Source: Dysidea avara (lineage: Eukaryota; Porifera; Demospongiae; Dictyoceratida; Dysideidae). Taken from it: a DNA stretch of 64,000 nt. The notes under the pieces are model-generated. The model saw only the letters and a program-made list of their open reading frames with translations, made no database searches and was not told where the DNA came from. The first letter of the stretch is position 1; each line of letters begins with the position of its first letter. Shown here one piece after another: positions 12,701-21,017 of this stretch. The position numbers and the translations under genes were made by a program. Location: the NCBI RefSeq assembly GCF_963678975.1, contig NC_089280.1, positions 32,320,603 to 32,384,602 on the forward strand, written 5' to 3'.

Positions 12701-15700
12701 ATACAAGTTCCACTGTACCTAGACACCTTCACTCTGTACTTGGCATGGCCTTGTTGTGAGTGGTTATTGGAGGTGTACACTCCCATACAGCAATAATAGA
12801 CTACAAATTTCCACTACATACCACAACATAATTCATTATATCTCTTGAGCCCATTGTGGTCCCACCACAAAAATATTATGAAACATAGACCATGACTCGC
12901 TCATTATTCACAAAATAAATTGAAGAATTTCAAGCAACATTTTTTAAAATATAAAGGATTAAAGTTTTCAATAAAGTACTTTTGAACCATAATTAAGTAG
13001 ATATCCCATAGTTTAGGGATCACTGGAAAGGTCAATCAATAGTCTTCCATCAGTGAAATTGTGTTTAAAACATATACATGGTGCAAAGTTACGGTCGATT
13101 TTGTGTCTACAGATGAAACAATTTTTCATGAAATATTCAAAATATTTGTGGTCATTAATCAGAAACTATGGGATGTGTGGGGCTAAAAAGTCTCATGAGT
13201 GATAAGCACCACAGGTACTACAAACACACCAAGTTTCGTCACTACAGCCAGCTGTGATTTCACACATGGTTTAAATTTTTTCTCTTAAAAATAACCCAGT
13301 ATGCAATCTAATGCATTCTTTATTCCTTATACAGTTACTTCTACATCATTGTGACCACTGATGATATTGTGGTTGACAATGTTCAAGAGATAGCAACTGT
13401 AGACATACTTAAGGAATCCACCAAGACTACTCCATTATTCTATGTGGCTGCTGTGGTTAATGCCAGTCAGTATGTACCTGGTTATAGGATGAGCTACATC
13501 CTGGGAGCTGGTGATAACACTACTGATCCTGATGGTCATGTGTTTTATAACAGAGAAGTGAAAAGAACAGATTTGTATTTTTTCCGTGTGTATTCAACTA
13601 ATAGCATACAAGAGGTATGATTGCAGTAATGATAATGCAGATTTTACAAAACTGTTCCAAATCGCACATCGGGCAAAATCAAAACTAACACTGCCAGTGG
13701 ATAGCTACACTATCGTACTACTTCTTTTGACACTCAGTACTACTCAAACTGGTTTTAATGGATGTCTTTTCTGAGTGGTGTGGAGAGCTCAATTGGCAGT
13801 TTCAGGCCTTGTGAATGGCTTGGCTTGGCAAGAATATTGGTAGATGGCCTGATAATGTTGGCCAAATGATTTTCTGTTGATTTTGCTGCATAATAGCCAC
13901 TAAGAAGCCAGCACAGCCCTATAATATTGTGTCTGGACTTTAATCATGGTCTGCCTCCATTTTGAAGTCTATCTCTTGCCCACCTTACCACCCCCACCCC
14001 CTCCCTTTGTGAGCACTCATGATACTACTTTGCTCATCCAACTGCTCAGATTTTATATCTTATTTGGCAAGAAACTCTACAAACAGCTACAAGTACTGTA
14101 AGTGGTCTAAAAGGTAGCGAATTTTGATGCATCTCTTGTGTAAATTTCATACGTGTACTTTCTATCCTTGGCAAATTATGCTGACTTGAATTCTTTAAAA
14201 CCATTTATCTCGAAACTTCTAATGTGTGATTTGGAACGTTTCCCAAAATTCAGTCACATACATTAACATATGTCTTATTATGTATATAGAATGAAATTTT
14301 TACTACAACTGATCTACAACGAATCTGTAAGTTTTAAGCTACTTGTCATTCGTACATACTTAAATGTGTCTTGACACAACAAATCAGAGCTTGTTCCTGA
14401 AGTTAATCTGCTGTAGACTAGCTGTGGAACATGCATATGGTTAACTGTTACTAGTTAGAGAATGTTGTTTGTGAGCAGAAAAGATTATATAAAGTATAAA
14501 GAAAAATGAATTTTAAATTCAATTAGAGATCATTGAAAGAGAAGTTGAGAAAAAAGGAAGGTTGCCTACACCTGCAGATATACTATTGAACATTTAATCC
14601 CTAATTGGTATAGACTGAATTAAGGGATTAAATGTTCAATAGTATATCTGCAAGCAGTGGCGTAACTAAACCCGGGCCTACCCGGGCCTGGGCCCAGGTG
14701 TCAGCAATCTAGTCACGCCCACGGAATTAGCAATAGAGTAGTAGAAAAAGACTATTTCACCGAATAATCGATCGAGACCTTGACAACAACACGCATTTTT
14801 GGCTGCAAAACAGCTATATTACCTTTCATTATAGTAAAATCATTTCAAACTACCAGGTTATCGGTATAAACACCTCTAGAAATAATTATCATTTCGATAA
14901 TTCCACTACTGTAATAGCTTTACTAGTGAATATGACTTCACCTTATTGCACTGGGCCATGGTGTCGGTACAAGTCTAGTTAAGCCACTGTCTGCAAGTGT
15001 AGGCGACCTCCCTTGTTTCACAACTTTTTTCTGTGATCCCTAATCGAACTTAAAATTCCTAGTTTGTGTTTACTTTTTTCTAACATTAATTATTATGACT
15101 GGTGAACCCACACACACCGCATCAAAAGAAAGGATGGCACCAAAGTTAATATTTTGTCTGAACATGTACCCCAGCTATAAATTACTGACTCGAAATTCAT
15201 CACACAACGTAACAGTGAGTGCCTCTGTAATCAATCCAGTCACCACAGAAAATACGGACAACTCCCACTTGCAAATGTATGGAAGCCATGTATCGTGCTA
15301 GTGTGAATCAACATCTGGGTTGTCAAAATAAATAAATGGGACACAAAGGAGGACAAAGGTAAGTGTATGATTAGTGCATTGTTTGTACTGCAGCATGCAT
15401 ATTTTGGGATGAAGCAACATCAAATAGTGAAAAATCAAGCTCATAGCTTTAACCGTTATAAAGTTACACTTTCCTGAAGGCAACAGGTAGACAGTTAGTC
15501 AGTAAAGAATTCCATTGAATAAAATAATAATTTTGTAACAATCTATGGGAGGCATTTAGGGTCATACTGCACTTTTGGGCTTGGTTATACTTAACCAATA
15601 CTGCCAAGGTGCCAGAATGGTGTTGTGAAGCTGTTTTTTTTTTTAAGTTTTTTTTTTTTTTGCGAGAAAAACCCCAACCCCGTGATCCCTAATATACAGT

Positions 15701-16302
15701 ACTACCATATTGTATGATTCATCGCTGGTTTGGCTGCATTCTGTTTTCTATTAGTTTCAATTTTAAGACTTCATTCCCTGTTGTTTTAAAGGTAGCTATA
15801 TAAATGCAAAAATTTTTGTACTTATGTAAGTGTTATCAGTGTTATATATTTTATGCAAAGTAAACTAGATTAATTGCTGTTATCTGTATACTGTATAGTG
15901 CAGCCACAGAGGAGTGACGAGAATGTTTGTAGCAGTGACAGTTCTGATTCCAATGTGGTGGTCATTGCTGTTATGGCAGTTATAATGGTGGTCTCAATAT
16001 TCTGCAATATTGTTCTTGCAGTTCGAGTGTTTATGCTACAAAAGCAAAAACTAAGTGTTAAAGTTAACTACAAATAGGTATAATCATATGAATGTAGGCA
16101 TTTGTATGTTCTTATTCCTATCAGTGATACTAAACCAGCCATTGTTGCACCAGAGCCAGCATATACATATGAGTTGGTGGATAAGTCAAGTGATGTGAAG
16201 CTAGAGAATAATCCAGCATACTCAGTCAGTGCTACTCAAGGCAGTTCAGAAGATCACCACTATGATGCTATTCCTGCCAGCCATCATGCCAAAGCTAAAT
16301 AA
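306..16302 (+). CDS. Gene A: Ig/FN3 single-pass receptor (5' partial, nine visible exons)
   Basis: Overview entry; each exon is listed separately. Exons: 306-584, 5538-5826, 5876-6127, 10815-11109, 11171-11280, 11325-11520, 11570-11696, 13335-13614, 15904-16077 and 16125-16302, where the last two are the membrane and tail exons. Encoded order is four Ig-like domains, one FN3 domain split by an intron, a domain resembling the juxtamembrane region of receptor tyrosine phosphatases, a transmembrane helix and a cytoplasmic tail of about 60 residues. Ig and FN3 exon borders are phase 1, as usual for shuffled extracellular modules. No kinase or phosphatase domain follows, so an adhesion or adaptor-coupled receptor at the cell surface is inferred. 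Three exons carry one extra base relative to the frame expected from their phases, so the annotated gene may be an assembly-damaged true gene or a decaying one. Ligand and partners cannot be read from the sequence. Confidence 0.7.
645..719. repeat. CA microsatellite
   Basis: Runs of CA/CG dinucleotides (acgcacgc followed by long cacacaca). It is absent from the duplicated intron copy near 57040, so it expanded after the duplication or was lost there. Confidence 0.95.
728..917. repeat. Fold-back (palindromic) element in duplicated intron
   Basis: The left arm (gtctgggtgaaaaagttgtga near 765) is the reverse complement of the right arm (acaacattttcacccaggct near 852), with outer arms including agctaggctgt and cacagcttggc. 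A copy sits at the equivalent place in the second intron (57060-57250). The insertion therefore predates the segmental duplication. Confidence 0.75.
1725..1915. repeat. Left member of an inverted repeat pair
   Basis: About 190 bp. Its reverse complement resembles 4020-4215 (shared blocks: agtctgcagtggg, ctggcagaaa.gacctca, ttcattttatag). The pair brackets the THAP relic. A second copy of this member lies in the duplicated intron at 58556-58716 and continues after an inserted MITE. Confidence 0.6.
2352..2567 (+). pseudogene. THAP zinc-finger domain relic
   Basis: One frame reads RWIATVNRQNWTPTEYTW, then ICSEHFVSGEKSNNP and HYVPSLFKHF. This matches the C-terminal half of the THAP fold: the conserved Trp and Pro, the CxxH-type pair within CSEHF, and the terminal VPSLF. 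THAP domains are DNA-binding modules found in animal transcription regulators and in P-element-type transposases. An in-frame stop lies just upstream and the N-terminal C2 part is not intact nearby. It is a fragment, probably transposon-derived, inside the gene A intron. No downstream catalytic domain was recognised. Confidence 0.6.
4020..4215. repeat. Right member of an inverted repeat pair
   Basis: Divergent inverted copy of 1725-1915. Together they could be long terminal inverted repeats of a decayed 2.5 kb element that carried the THAP domain, but no target-site duplication was identified. Confidence 0.5.
5203..5315. mobile_element. Small TIR element (MITE)
   Basis: TAGGTTGGTTAGAGACC at the left and GGTCTCTAACCTAC at the right are inverted relative to each other, about 105 bp apart. 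Too short to encode anything. Target-site duplication not resolved. Confidence 0.5.
5538..5826 (+). CDS. Gene A exon: Ig-like domain 2 with a +1 frame anomaly
   Basis: Acceptor actacag ends at 5537 and donor gtaaat starts at 5827. The frame encodes TFDCFANG (B-strand Cys), FTWEKD (core Trp) and DSGKYRC (F-strand Cys), a complete Ig signature. The exon is 289 bp where a phase 1-1 exon needs a multiple of three. The open frame runs into a stop at about 5807. One base out of register, the last 30 bp read on in the expected G-strand region to a phase-1 donor. The extra base lies between about 5783 and 5795. Either this is an assembly indel or this allele is broken. Confidence 0.72.
5876..6127 (+). 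CDS. Gene A exon: Ig-like domain 3
   Basis: Acceptor ttgcag ends at 5875 and donor gtatgt starts at 6128. The exon is 252 bp, phase 1-1, with an intact frame. It encodes QLTCNALG, VYQWMKDG and DEGVYKCVASN, the Cys/Trp/DxGxYxC signature of an I-set type Ig domain. It is separated from the preceding Ig exon by an intron of only 49 bp (5827-5875), much shorter than the others. A 12-bp-stem hairpin and a LINE begin 30 bp after the donor. Confidence 0.85.
6158..6202. repeat. Two-stem hairpin at LINE 3' end
   Basis: AAACCAGGCGCA and TGCGCCTGGTTT form a perfect 12-bp stem, with an inner CCCAC/GTGGG stem. It directly abuts the ATTT-repeat tail of the LINE. Could be part of the LINE 3' UTR or an independent insertion. 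Confidence 0.7.
6248..6305. repeat. CAA microsatellite
   Basis: Tandem caa/aac triplets inside the 3' UTR of the LINE (GTT repeats on the coding strand). Confidence 0.9.
6975..7601. mobile_element. TGTGAC-type MITE, copy 1 (627 bp)
   Basis: Begins TGTGACCGGATCTTGGAAAA and ends with the inverted form (ttttccaacatcaggtcaca). TIRs of about 35 bp including the aggtaggtttt block. Flanked by TA-rich ata/tata. Removing it restores reading-frame continuity of the LINE reverse transcriptase, which defines both ends. Same family and exactly the same length as 9088-9714. Confidence 0.85.
9088..9714. mobile_element. TGTGAC-type MITE, copy 2 (627 bp)
   Basis: Near-identical to 6975-7601, same orientation, inserted in the LINE endonuclease/linker region. 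Similarity between the two copies is higher than expected for old relics, so these are recent insertions. Confidence 0.85.
10098..10814. other. Rest of gene A intron
   Basis: Starts with a GT/ACCT microsatellite (10103-10142). The remainder (10143-10814) contains no exon or repeat that I can name. It ends in the acceptor catacag before the fourth Ig exon. Confidence 0.5.
10815..11109 (+). CDS. Gene A exon: Ig-like domain 4 with a +1 frame anomaly
   Basis: Acceptor atacag ends at 10814 and donor gtttgt starts at 11110. The first part reads PPIVQELTQQVHVVLGEEF and then ITCTATN in one frame. The second part (FSWKTPKRVEFN, DSGRYRCSVRNDGG) is in the next frame. The switch falls at about 10915-10925, before the core Trp. 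The exon is 295 bp, one more than the expected 294. Its G-start phase joins the preceding exon correctly (G|GT). All Ig landmarks are otherwise present, so this is a real Ig module with one extra base. Confidence 0.72.
11171..11280 (+). CDS. Gene A exon: FN3 domain, first half
   Basis: Acceptor attacag ends at 11170 and donor gtaaat starts at 11281; phase 1 in, phase 0 out. Encodes PSSPPVSFNVTPVNISSLEL and then AWNKPHNPRGEIDYYM. These are the Pro-rich A strand, the core Trp of strand B and the GEIxYY motif of strand C of a fibronectin type III domain. The intron that follows is only 44 bp. Confidence 0.85.
11325..11520 (+). CDS. Gene A exon: FN3 domain, second half
   Basis: Acceptor ctgcag ends at 11324 and donor gtttgt starts at 11521; phase 0 in, phase 1 out. 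Encodes the VHYKSS strand, then LDNLRPYTEYSVYVTAV, the signature L.PYT.Y.V.V of FN3 strands E-F, and ends with an EKSDIVTARTL G-strand. Together with 11171-11280 this is one complete FN3 domain of about 100 residues. Confidence 0.88.
11570..11696 (+). CDS. Gene A exon: juxtamembrane RPTP-like domain, part 1
   Basis: Acceptor aatatag ends at 11569 and donor gtgagc starts at 11697; phase 1 in, phase 2 out. Encodes PIISTSGQSKRPRLIVNIDS and then DTFVIDLPVISIENGPF. The sequence F.I.LP....NGP followed by Y..IV in the next exon resembles the opening of the membrane-proximal domain of receptor protein tyrosine phosphatases. Similarity is by eye only. Confidence 0.6.
11697..13334. mobile_element. 1.6 kb long-inverted-repeat element filling an intron (about 11725-13310)
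   Basis: The left arm 11725-12125 and right arm 12890-13310 are inverted copies of about 400 bp (matching blocks: gtggtgcttatcactcatga, gatccctaaactata.gata, ataatgagcgagtca). They are separated by a unique centre of about 760 bp. Outer ends share GGTTATT in inverted orientation. No reading frame of note is seen. The element fills nearly the whole intron between two exons of one domain. Fold-back or Mutator-like class is possible, but no target-site duplication was resolved. Confidence 0.75.
13335..13614 (+). CDS. Gene A exon: juxtamembrane RPTP-like domain, part 2
   Basis: Acceptor atacag ends at 13334 and donor gtatga starts at 13615; phase 2 in (AG|T makes Ser), phase 0 out. Encodes YFYIIVTTDDIVVD, then PLFYVAAVVNASQYVPGYRM, SYILGAGDNTT and VKRTDLYFFRVYSTNS. 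The series P.YVAA....F.LG.G....Y.N.......Y.FF.R.YS is the pattern of the membrane-proximal domain of type IIa and R3 receptor tyrosine phosphatases. No phosphatase domain follows here. A MITE begins only 16 bases after the donor. Confidence 0.72.
13631..14258. mobile_element. TGTGAC-type MITE, copy 3 (about 628 bp)
   Basis: Same subfamily as 45748-46426 and 58719-59366: block ccaaatcgcacat inside the TIR, internal gtggatagctacactatcgtacta, and caccccctccctttgtgagc. The left TIR is degraded (aatgcagatttt instead of a clean TGTGACCAG). It inserted immediately next to the exon donor at 13615. Confidence 0.8.
14540..15720. mobile_element. Body-plus-hairpin element, copy 1 (hairpin left, body right)
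   Basis: The hairpin arms (ggttgcctacacctgcagat / ctgcaag-tgtaggcgacctcc, with the inner pair ggattaaatgttcaatagtatat) span about 14555-15030 and are interrupted by a hAT MITE. The body follows: ttattatgactggtgaaccc at 15088, gggacacaaaggaggacaaaggtaag at 15340, and the terminus tacagtactaccatattgtatgat near 15698. The order matches the reversed copies at 36047-37125 and 54347-55502. Confidence 0.7.
14655..14989. mobile_element. hAT-type MITE with 8-bp target-site duplication
   Basis: 335 bp. TIRs CAGTGGCGTAACTA and TAGTTAAGCCACTG. Flanked by perfect 8-bp direct repeats TCTGCAAG at 14647-14654 and 14990-14997. Eight-bp duplications and CAGTGGC-type ends are hallmarks of hAT elements. It split the hairpin of the surrounding element, so it is younger than its host. 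Confidence 0.93.
15904..16077 (+). CDS. Gene A exon: transmembrane helix
   Basis: Acceptor tagtgcag ends at 15903 and donor gtataa starts at 16078. Phase 0 entry matches the phase-0 exit of 13335-13614. Encodes a short polar linker (SDENVCSSDSSDS), a hydrophobic stretch VVVIAVMAVIMVVSIFCNIV and then basic LQKQK, i.e. a type I single-pass helix with a stop-transfer sequence. As written the frame meets TAG at the exon end (16075-16077). The following exon needs phase 2, so one base too many is inferred near 16055-16077, as in two Ig exons. Confidence 0.7.
   Translation, partial: PQRSDENVCSSDSSDSNVVVIAVMAVIMVVSIFCNIVLAVRVFMLQKQKLSVKVNYK
16125..16302 (+). CDS. Gene A last exon: cytoplasmic tail with tyrosine motifs
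   Basis: Acceptor cctatcag ends at 16124 and the stop TAA is at 16300-16302. Encodes DTKPAIVAPEPAYTYELVDK, then a stretch with ENNPAYS and HHYDAIPASHH. NPAY fits the NPxY class of endocytosis or PTB-binding signals. TYELV and HYDAI fit SH2-type phosphotyrosine sites. No enzymatic domain follows. The link to the membrane exon depends on the one-base correction described there. AATAAA overlaps the stop, with another at about 17022, as candidate polyadenylation signals. Confidence 0.66.
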
Positions 16303-18484
16303 ACATTTTATACATGTATTCATATCCCCAGTAGTATTATGTTTAGTTGTTTAACATTGGAATGTACTCAGTTTAGAATCTGTACACTGCATGTACATGC
16401 ACAGTGTGTACACATATTATCAAGATATAATGATAGTCTAGTAGTCAAACAGCTGGACCAGTAAAGCAGGCGTAACCTGATGTGACTTTTAAATTAAAGA
16501 TGAAAGTTATATCTAGAGTTGTTCCTGGTATTTTCAAAAAACAGGCCAAGCAATGTTGCCACACAATTATCAACACAATAATATTATCATTCTTATCAAT
16601 CTGAAACATTTACAGAGTACTTCATTATAAATAATTTCTTAACCTTGTAGCTAAATTTATTGTCTCTATTTAAGTGGAGCATGATTATATAGTGTTTCAT
16701 AATCTTTGTTTAGAGTTATGCTAACACACTGTAATATGGTCATGAGAGCCTTCCCATGTATTGTGTTTATGACTAGTTATGTACACAATGCCTCTATTAA
16801 GCTGGTACATTTGTTTGTTATTCTTCAGCAAAAATAAGCTACTGTGTACTAAAAAGCCCCTTTTCACCTGTTTCTTATTAGCTACTTGCTGCTATTTGCA
16901 TAATATGAACAGTGGATATGTTTTTGTATGCAGTATAGACAGTAGTGTTGTCTTTTGTAATCTGAAACTACTTAATAAATTTGGTACACATTAAAGTGTA
17001 CCTGTTCACATGTAATTGGCAATAAAGCGTACAACTCCTTACTGTCACAGCAAACAAGCAGTATAGTGGTATAATAATCCCAAGAGCTGGGAAGGCTTAT
17101 TCCATGCAAGTATTGACTATTGTATATATATGACAGTATCACAGAAATTAAAAAGAGAACTTAGATCACACAATGCATGTTTCTTGATGTATTTAACTTG
17201 TGCATTTTATCACCAAACATGATCTGATCTATATGGATGTGAGTGTGAACATGTGATAATACTTTAGTGTACATGTACATATGTACAAATAATCATTATT
17301 ATATTTATATACCATAGTCTACTAGTAGCCTGCAAGAAAGTTTAAGTGTATAAATGAAGGGAGTTAGAGTCTTTCATCAACTCCATTAAAATTATTTGTG
17401 AAGGAAAAAAGCCTGAAACAGTAGAAACTTGATCTTTAATCAATTAATTACAGTGTAAGTAAGCAACTGAGGACCAACACAGCCTGCCATAGCAATTTGA
17501 AATTCTCTCTGCGTTTGTGAGCATTTATGCATGTGTGATATGTGTATTAGCAATCTTTATTAAAGCGACTCCAACTGTATGTTCTATTTGAGCATAATTA
17601 TATGTAGTTTCAGCAAGTCAGGGACTAGTGTCAACTTGCATAGTCTGGCTTTGCAAGGCTAGTCATGATTATCCAGTCAATAATCATTTTTTCATCACAT
17701 AAAGTTGTTCAAACTTTATAGGCACCTACTGACTAGTTTAATAGTGTATGATTGTAAACACAACTGAATGCATATACCATATAGGTACACAAGTTACATT
17801 GTATAACTAGCTGTGCTTCAGGTGAGTTACTTGTATTGAAAGAGATAGATGGCACAGCTATAGTATTGCTGTGGGTTACATAAATTATAACATCTGCTGT
17901 TGTATACAAACTTGAAATAACTTTTTACACAGTATAAATTATTGTTTACTAGATTTTAATATACAATAGACATTGATGCTATTCTTGTATGGGGACTTCT
18001 TGTGCAGTTATATATATAATATAGAAGTTAGAGATACGACTTTAGACTATTGCCCTGGTGAACTGGTTATAGGCAAGTCTTGACTACCCACAGATATAAA
18101 TGTGACTGTTCTATATATTAGAGTTGTTTACTGCACAGTCAGACTATGCTGTCTGTAGACAGTAACTCGATCTTTTGTTACCAATAAAGTTGAAGAAACT
18201 TTTATGATCAGTTTTGACAATACACCATGCATTTTATTACCCAGATCCTCTTGCAGTTCCAAAACTCCTACACCAAGCAACAATTATCTGTAGACCCTAA
18301 TTGTATAATCCCCTATAAGCACCAAGTTCTCTGTATATGTGTAGTTGTACCTCAATTCTGTAAAACAATTAAATTATAGTTAGCTAAGCAATAAAAAAAG
18401 TGGGGGAATGGAGGAGCATGGCAACTCTAACCTCCCTCTAACTGAGTTTTCATCACCTATGAATAAAGTCTTTCAACCTAAAGT
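16303..18484. other. 3' flank of gene A and intergenic DNA
   Basis: AT-rich, with candidate polyadenylation signals (aataaa near 16975 and 17022). No exon, RNA gene or repeat with recognisable ends was found between 17050 and 18476. Confidence 0.5.
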
Positions 18485-18847
18485 CAGGGCCGCCCACAGG
18501 GGGGGGGGGGGGGGGGGGGGCAACTGGGGCATTTTGCCCCGGGCCCCAGCCTGAAAGGGGCCCCAGGAGGCCCCATGAAGGGCCCCCTGAATACTTGTTT
18601 AAAAGATCGATATACTCTAATAGAGCAGTCAGATCTAAATACTCTAATAGAGCAGTCACAGTATTCTTCAGAGGAGCAGTGTAGCAAGCTTATATATAAG
18701 GAGATATGGTTGGTGATGGGTAGTTATTGTCATTGCCAGCAGGTTGTGACCTTTTTTTTTTTTTTTTGGTCTTCACCTTACAACTTGGGTGAAGGGCCCC
18801 ACTTTAACTCTTTGCCCTGGGCCCCTTAATTTCTCTGGGCGGCCCTG
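18485..18847. mobile_element. hAT-type MITE with 8-bp target-site duplication and poly-G tract
   Basis: 363 bp. TIRs CAGGGCCGCCCA and TGGGCGGCCCTG. Flanked by perfect 8-bp repeats CCTAAAGT (18477-18484 and 18848-18855). Contains a run of about 22 G just inside the left TIR and two tandem copies of the ATACTCTAATAGAGCAGTCA motif at about 18611 and 18637. Confidence 0.94.
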
Positions 18848-18855
18848 CCTAAAGT

Positions 18856-19255
18856 GAAACTGAAAGTAGCCACTCTTCAGCAACTATATTACCAATTTTT
18901 ATCATCATGAATTAATACATTGAAAGGTGTAGAATTTCAACTTTTATGTTGCATATGTAATCAAAATGAGCATGTTTAATGTAAAGCAGTAGAGCAGTAA
19001 TTGTATAAAGGAATGCATGAATTTGGATTGCACAAGTCAAGAAGATTTATAGTGGTCTTTGCAAAGTTTTAATGAGTAATATTATTATTTGGATGTTCTA
19101 TTAGAGTATGTAACTAAGTTTTTTGACTGTGAGCCTCATACTCAACAACTAATTACATATAGTGTACAGTCATTATTATTAAAAGTCTTTGTAAATCTTT
19201 TTATCATCTGACGTTAATTGATATACTCACATCCCTTGGCACAAACAAGGTATAT
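18856..19255. other. Intergenic stretch
   Basis: AT-rich. No exon or repeat recognised. Confidence 0.5.
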
Positions 19256-19592
19256 CACTGTGAAAAAGGTGGGATATAATATGGTATTTCCAGTGGCTTA
19301 TTGAATACAAATAAGCCTTAATATAAACCCTGTATTATACTCATGTTATACTTTAGTATAATGCATACTATACCATTACATATATGGTTTCAGTTTATTT
19401 ACTACAATACCTGAAATAGCTTATATCGAATATAATACCCACACTATACCATCACATATATGGTTTCAGTATGTTTAACACATTAACTAAAACCTTACAT
19501 GAGACTGTTAGTATAATACAGGTTATATCAAACTTTTTTGTATTCAATAAGCCACTGGAAATACCATCTTATATCCCTCTTTTTTCACAGTG
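19256..19592. mobile_element. TIR MITE at TA target, Tc1/mariner-like
   Basis: 337 bp. TIRs of about 55 bp starting CACTGTGAAAAA and including tggtatttccagtggcttat. The central part has two related ccatcacatatatggtttcag blocks. Flanked by TATAT on both sides, which fits a TA duplication. Confidence 0.82.
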
Positions 19593-19611
19593 TATATAAG
19601 TGAAATCAACA

Positions 19612-19760
19612 ATGTCAGTCTCAAATGAGTACTGTGCATGTGCTACACCTCTGTTCCACATTGTTTGCCATCTGTTCACCACAAGCCTATAGCTAGGTGG
19701 ATGCTTTATAATTTTTGTGATTGTAACAAGTGGTATCATGGTGAATGTGTGAGTTTGTTG
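19612..19760 (+). pseudogene. PHD zinc-finger relic
   Basis: One frame gives NEYCACATP. After one frame change, the next gives ARWMLYNFCDCNKWYHGECV. This is the YCxC ... CDxCxxWYHGxCV core of a PHD finger, a zinc-binding chromatin-reader fold also found in some retroelement and transposon proteins. The conserved cysteine in MxxCDxC reads Asn/Phe-Cys spaced differently, and the frame is broken. A relic only. Confidence 0.6.
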
Positions 19761-20059
19761 TATATACATCCTGTATTATCCTCACAAGCTATATATTACA
19801 ACCAGTTTGCTGGTGTATTCTTCTTTCTATCCTACAGAACCATTGTTGTCTATGTTGAATTTCAGTGAGGAGAGATTGATGGCGCAACTACAACCATTTT
19901 CAAGTTTATTAATGATGCTTGTGAGGAGGTTTCTCATTGGAAATGTGGTGGTTTTCTAGTTCCATTATCATGATGACTTCCCGACTTGTACAACACTAGA
20001 CACTGTCCAGGATATGTTGCGCCATCTCATTTTCCCTACTGTGTTCTGTATAATCTATA

Positions 20060-20340
20060 TGATCATTATTATTATTTTTGTACTGAGCAGACAACACATG
20101 TACAGCTGATATGCTCAGGAAAACATGCAATCACAAAATAAATTTAGCTACATAGTTACAAAGATTACAGTTATTTAGTTCAGTACAATATTTGCAGTTC
20201 TGCCGAAAAAGTGTCAATATTGTTGCTCTCAATTATGGAAGATGGTAAATTAAGTAAATCATCCATGGCTTTACTGGCAATTCGAGTGAGCAGAAAACTG
20301 AGTACCCTGTTGTCTCCACTGAGCTAGTATTAAGACAATG
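20060..20340 (-). mobile_element. Retroelement 3'-end fragment related to the 6.2 kb LINE tail
   Basis: Shares tttgtactgagcag ... gctgatatgctcagga with 6213-6250, including the CTGAGCA/TGCTCAG stem, and then diverges. Preceded by an att-rich tail near 20070. Likely another LINE 3' UTR of the same superfamily. Confidence 0.55.
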
Positions 20341-20351
20341 AAATAGGAGGA

Positions 20352-20710
20352 ATGGCTAATGAAGCAACAGTTTTTTATAAGCGCCTTGCCTCCCTGCTAT
20401 CTGACAAGTGGGACTCAAATTATGCAGCTGTAATGGGATGGGTGCGGTGCTGCCTGTCCTTCTCACTTCTGAGGTCTGCACTGAATCAGGTCCTCAAAGG
20501 ACCGCTTTGGTCATTCGTTAGGAACAGCACCAATTGATCTTATCCAGGTTGAGACTAAATTGCTAGCTTTCTAAATGGTGACTGCCATATAGTGTTTGTT
20601 CTTGTTTTTCTCTTTGTATTTGTATTTATTCATTTATCATCAGGTTAAAAAAAACGCTTTTTAATACCGGTCGCAAGAAAACTACTACTAATACTACTAC
20701 TGAGAAAAAA
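20352..20710 (+). mobile_element. Retroelement C-terminal coding fragment with 3' tail
   Basis: ORF 20352-20537 reads ANEATVFYKRLASLLSDKWD, then a segment with VRCCLSFSLLRSALNQVLKG. This resembles the last residues of reverse-transcriptase polyproteins common in cnidarian and sponge genomes. It is followed by a CAGGTTAAAAAAAACG stretch and act-triplet repeats that may be its 3' end. The rest of the element is missing. Family assignment is by memory of similar relics. Confidence 0.5.
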
Positions 20711-20739
20711 TTTTTTTTTATTACGTAACGCAATTGAGG

Positions 20740-21017
20740 GATGTTGCGTAATCCAGGGCTAATATTGCGAAACCGTCCCTACACGTAAATAACACACAGT
20801 AGTGGCCGCGCGTCTTTTAACTGGGCGTGCGCTTTGTAGTTTCTTGGCCGCGCGCCTCACTACCGTGAGTCTTAATAAAAATAAAAGTTTATCATCAACA
20901 GACCCGTGTAATGTGGTTACCTTATATAGTAAAAATTTTGCTGCATGTACACGTGATTGACTCCCTTATTTGGACTGATTGCAGTCGTTCTCGCTCCAGT
21001 AGAGGACGAGAAGAGAC
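20740..21017 (+). promoter_or_regulatory. Putative promoter and 5' UTR of gene B
   Basis: Locally GC- and CpG-rich (ggccgcgcg at about 20803 and 20846, gggcgtgcgc) against an AT-rich background, directly upstream of a signal-peptide ATG. The tattatata-like sequence ttatatag at about 20922 could serve as a TATA box. Ends in a purine-rich leader (gaggacgagaagagac) before ATG 21018. Confidence 0.5.
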
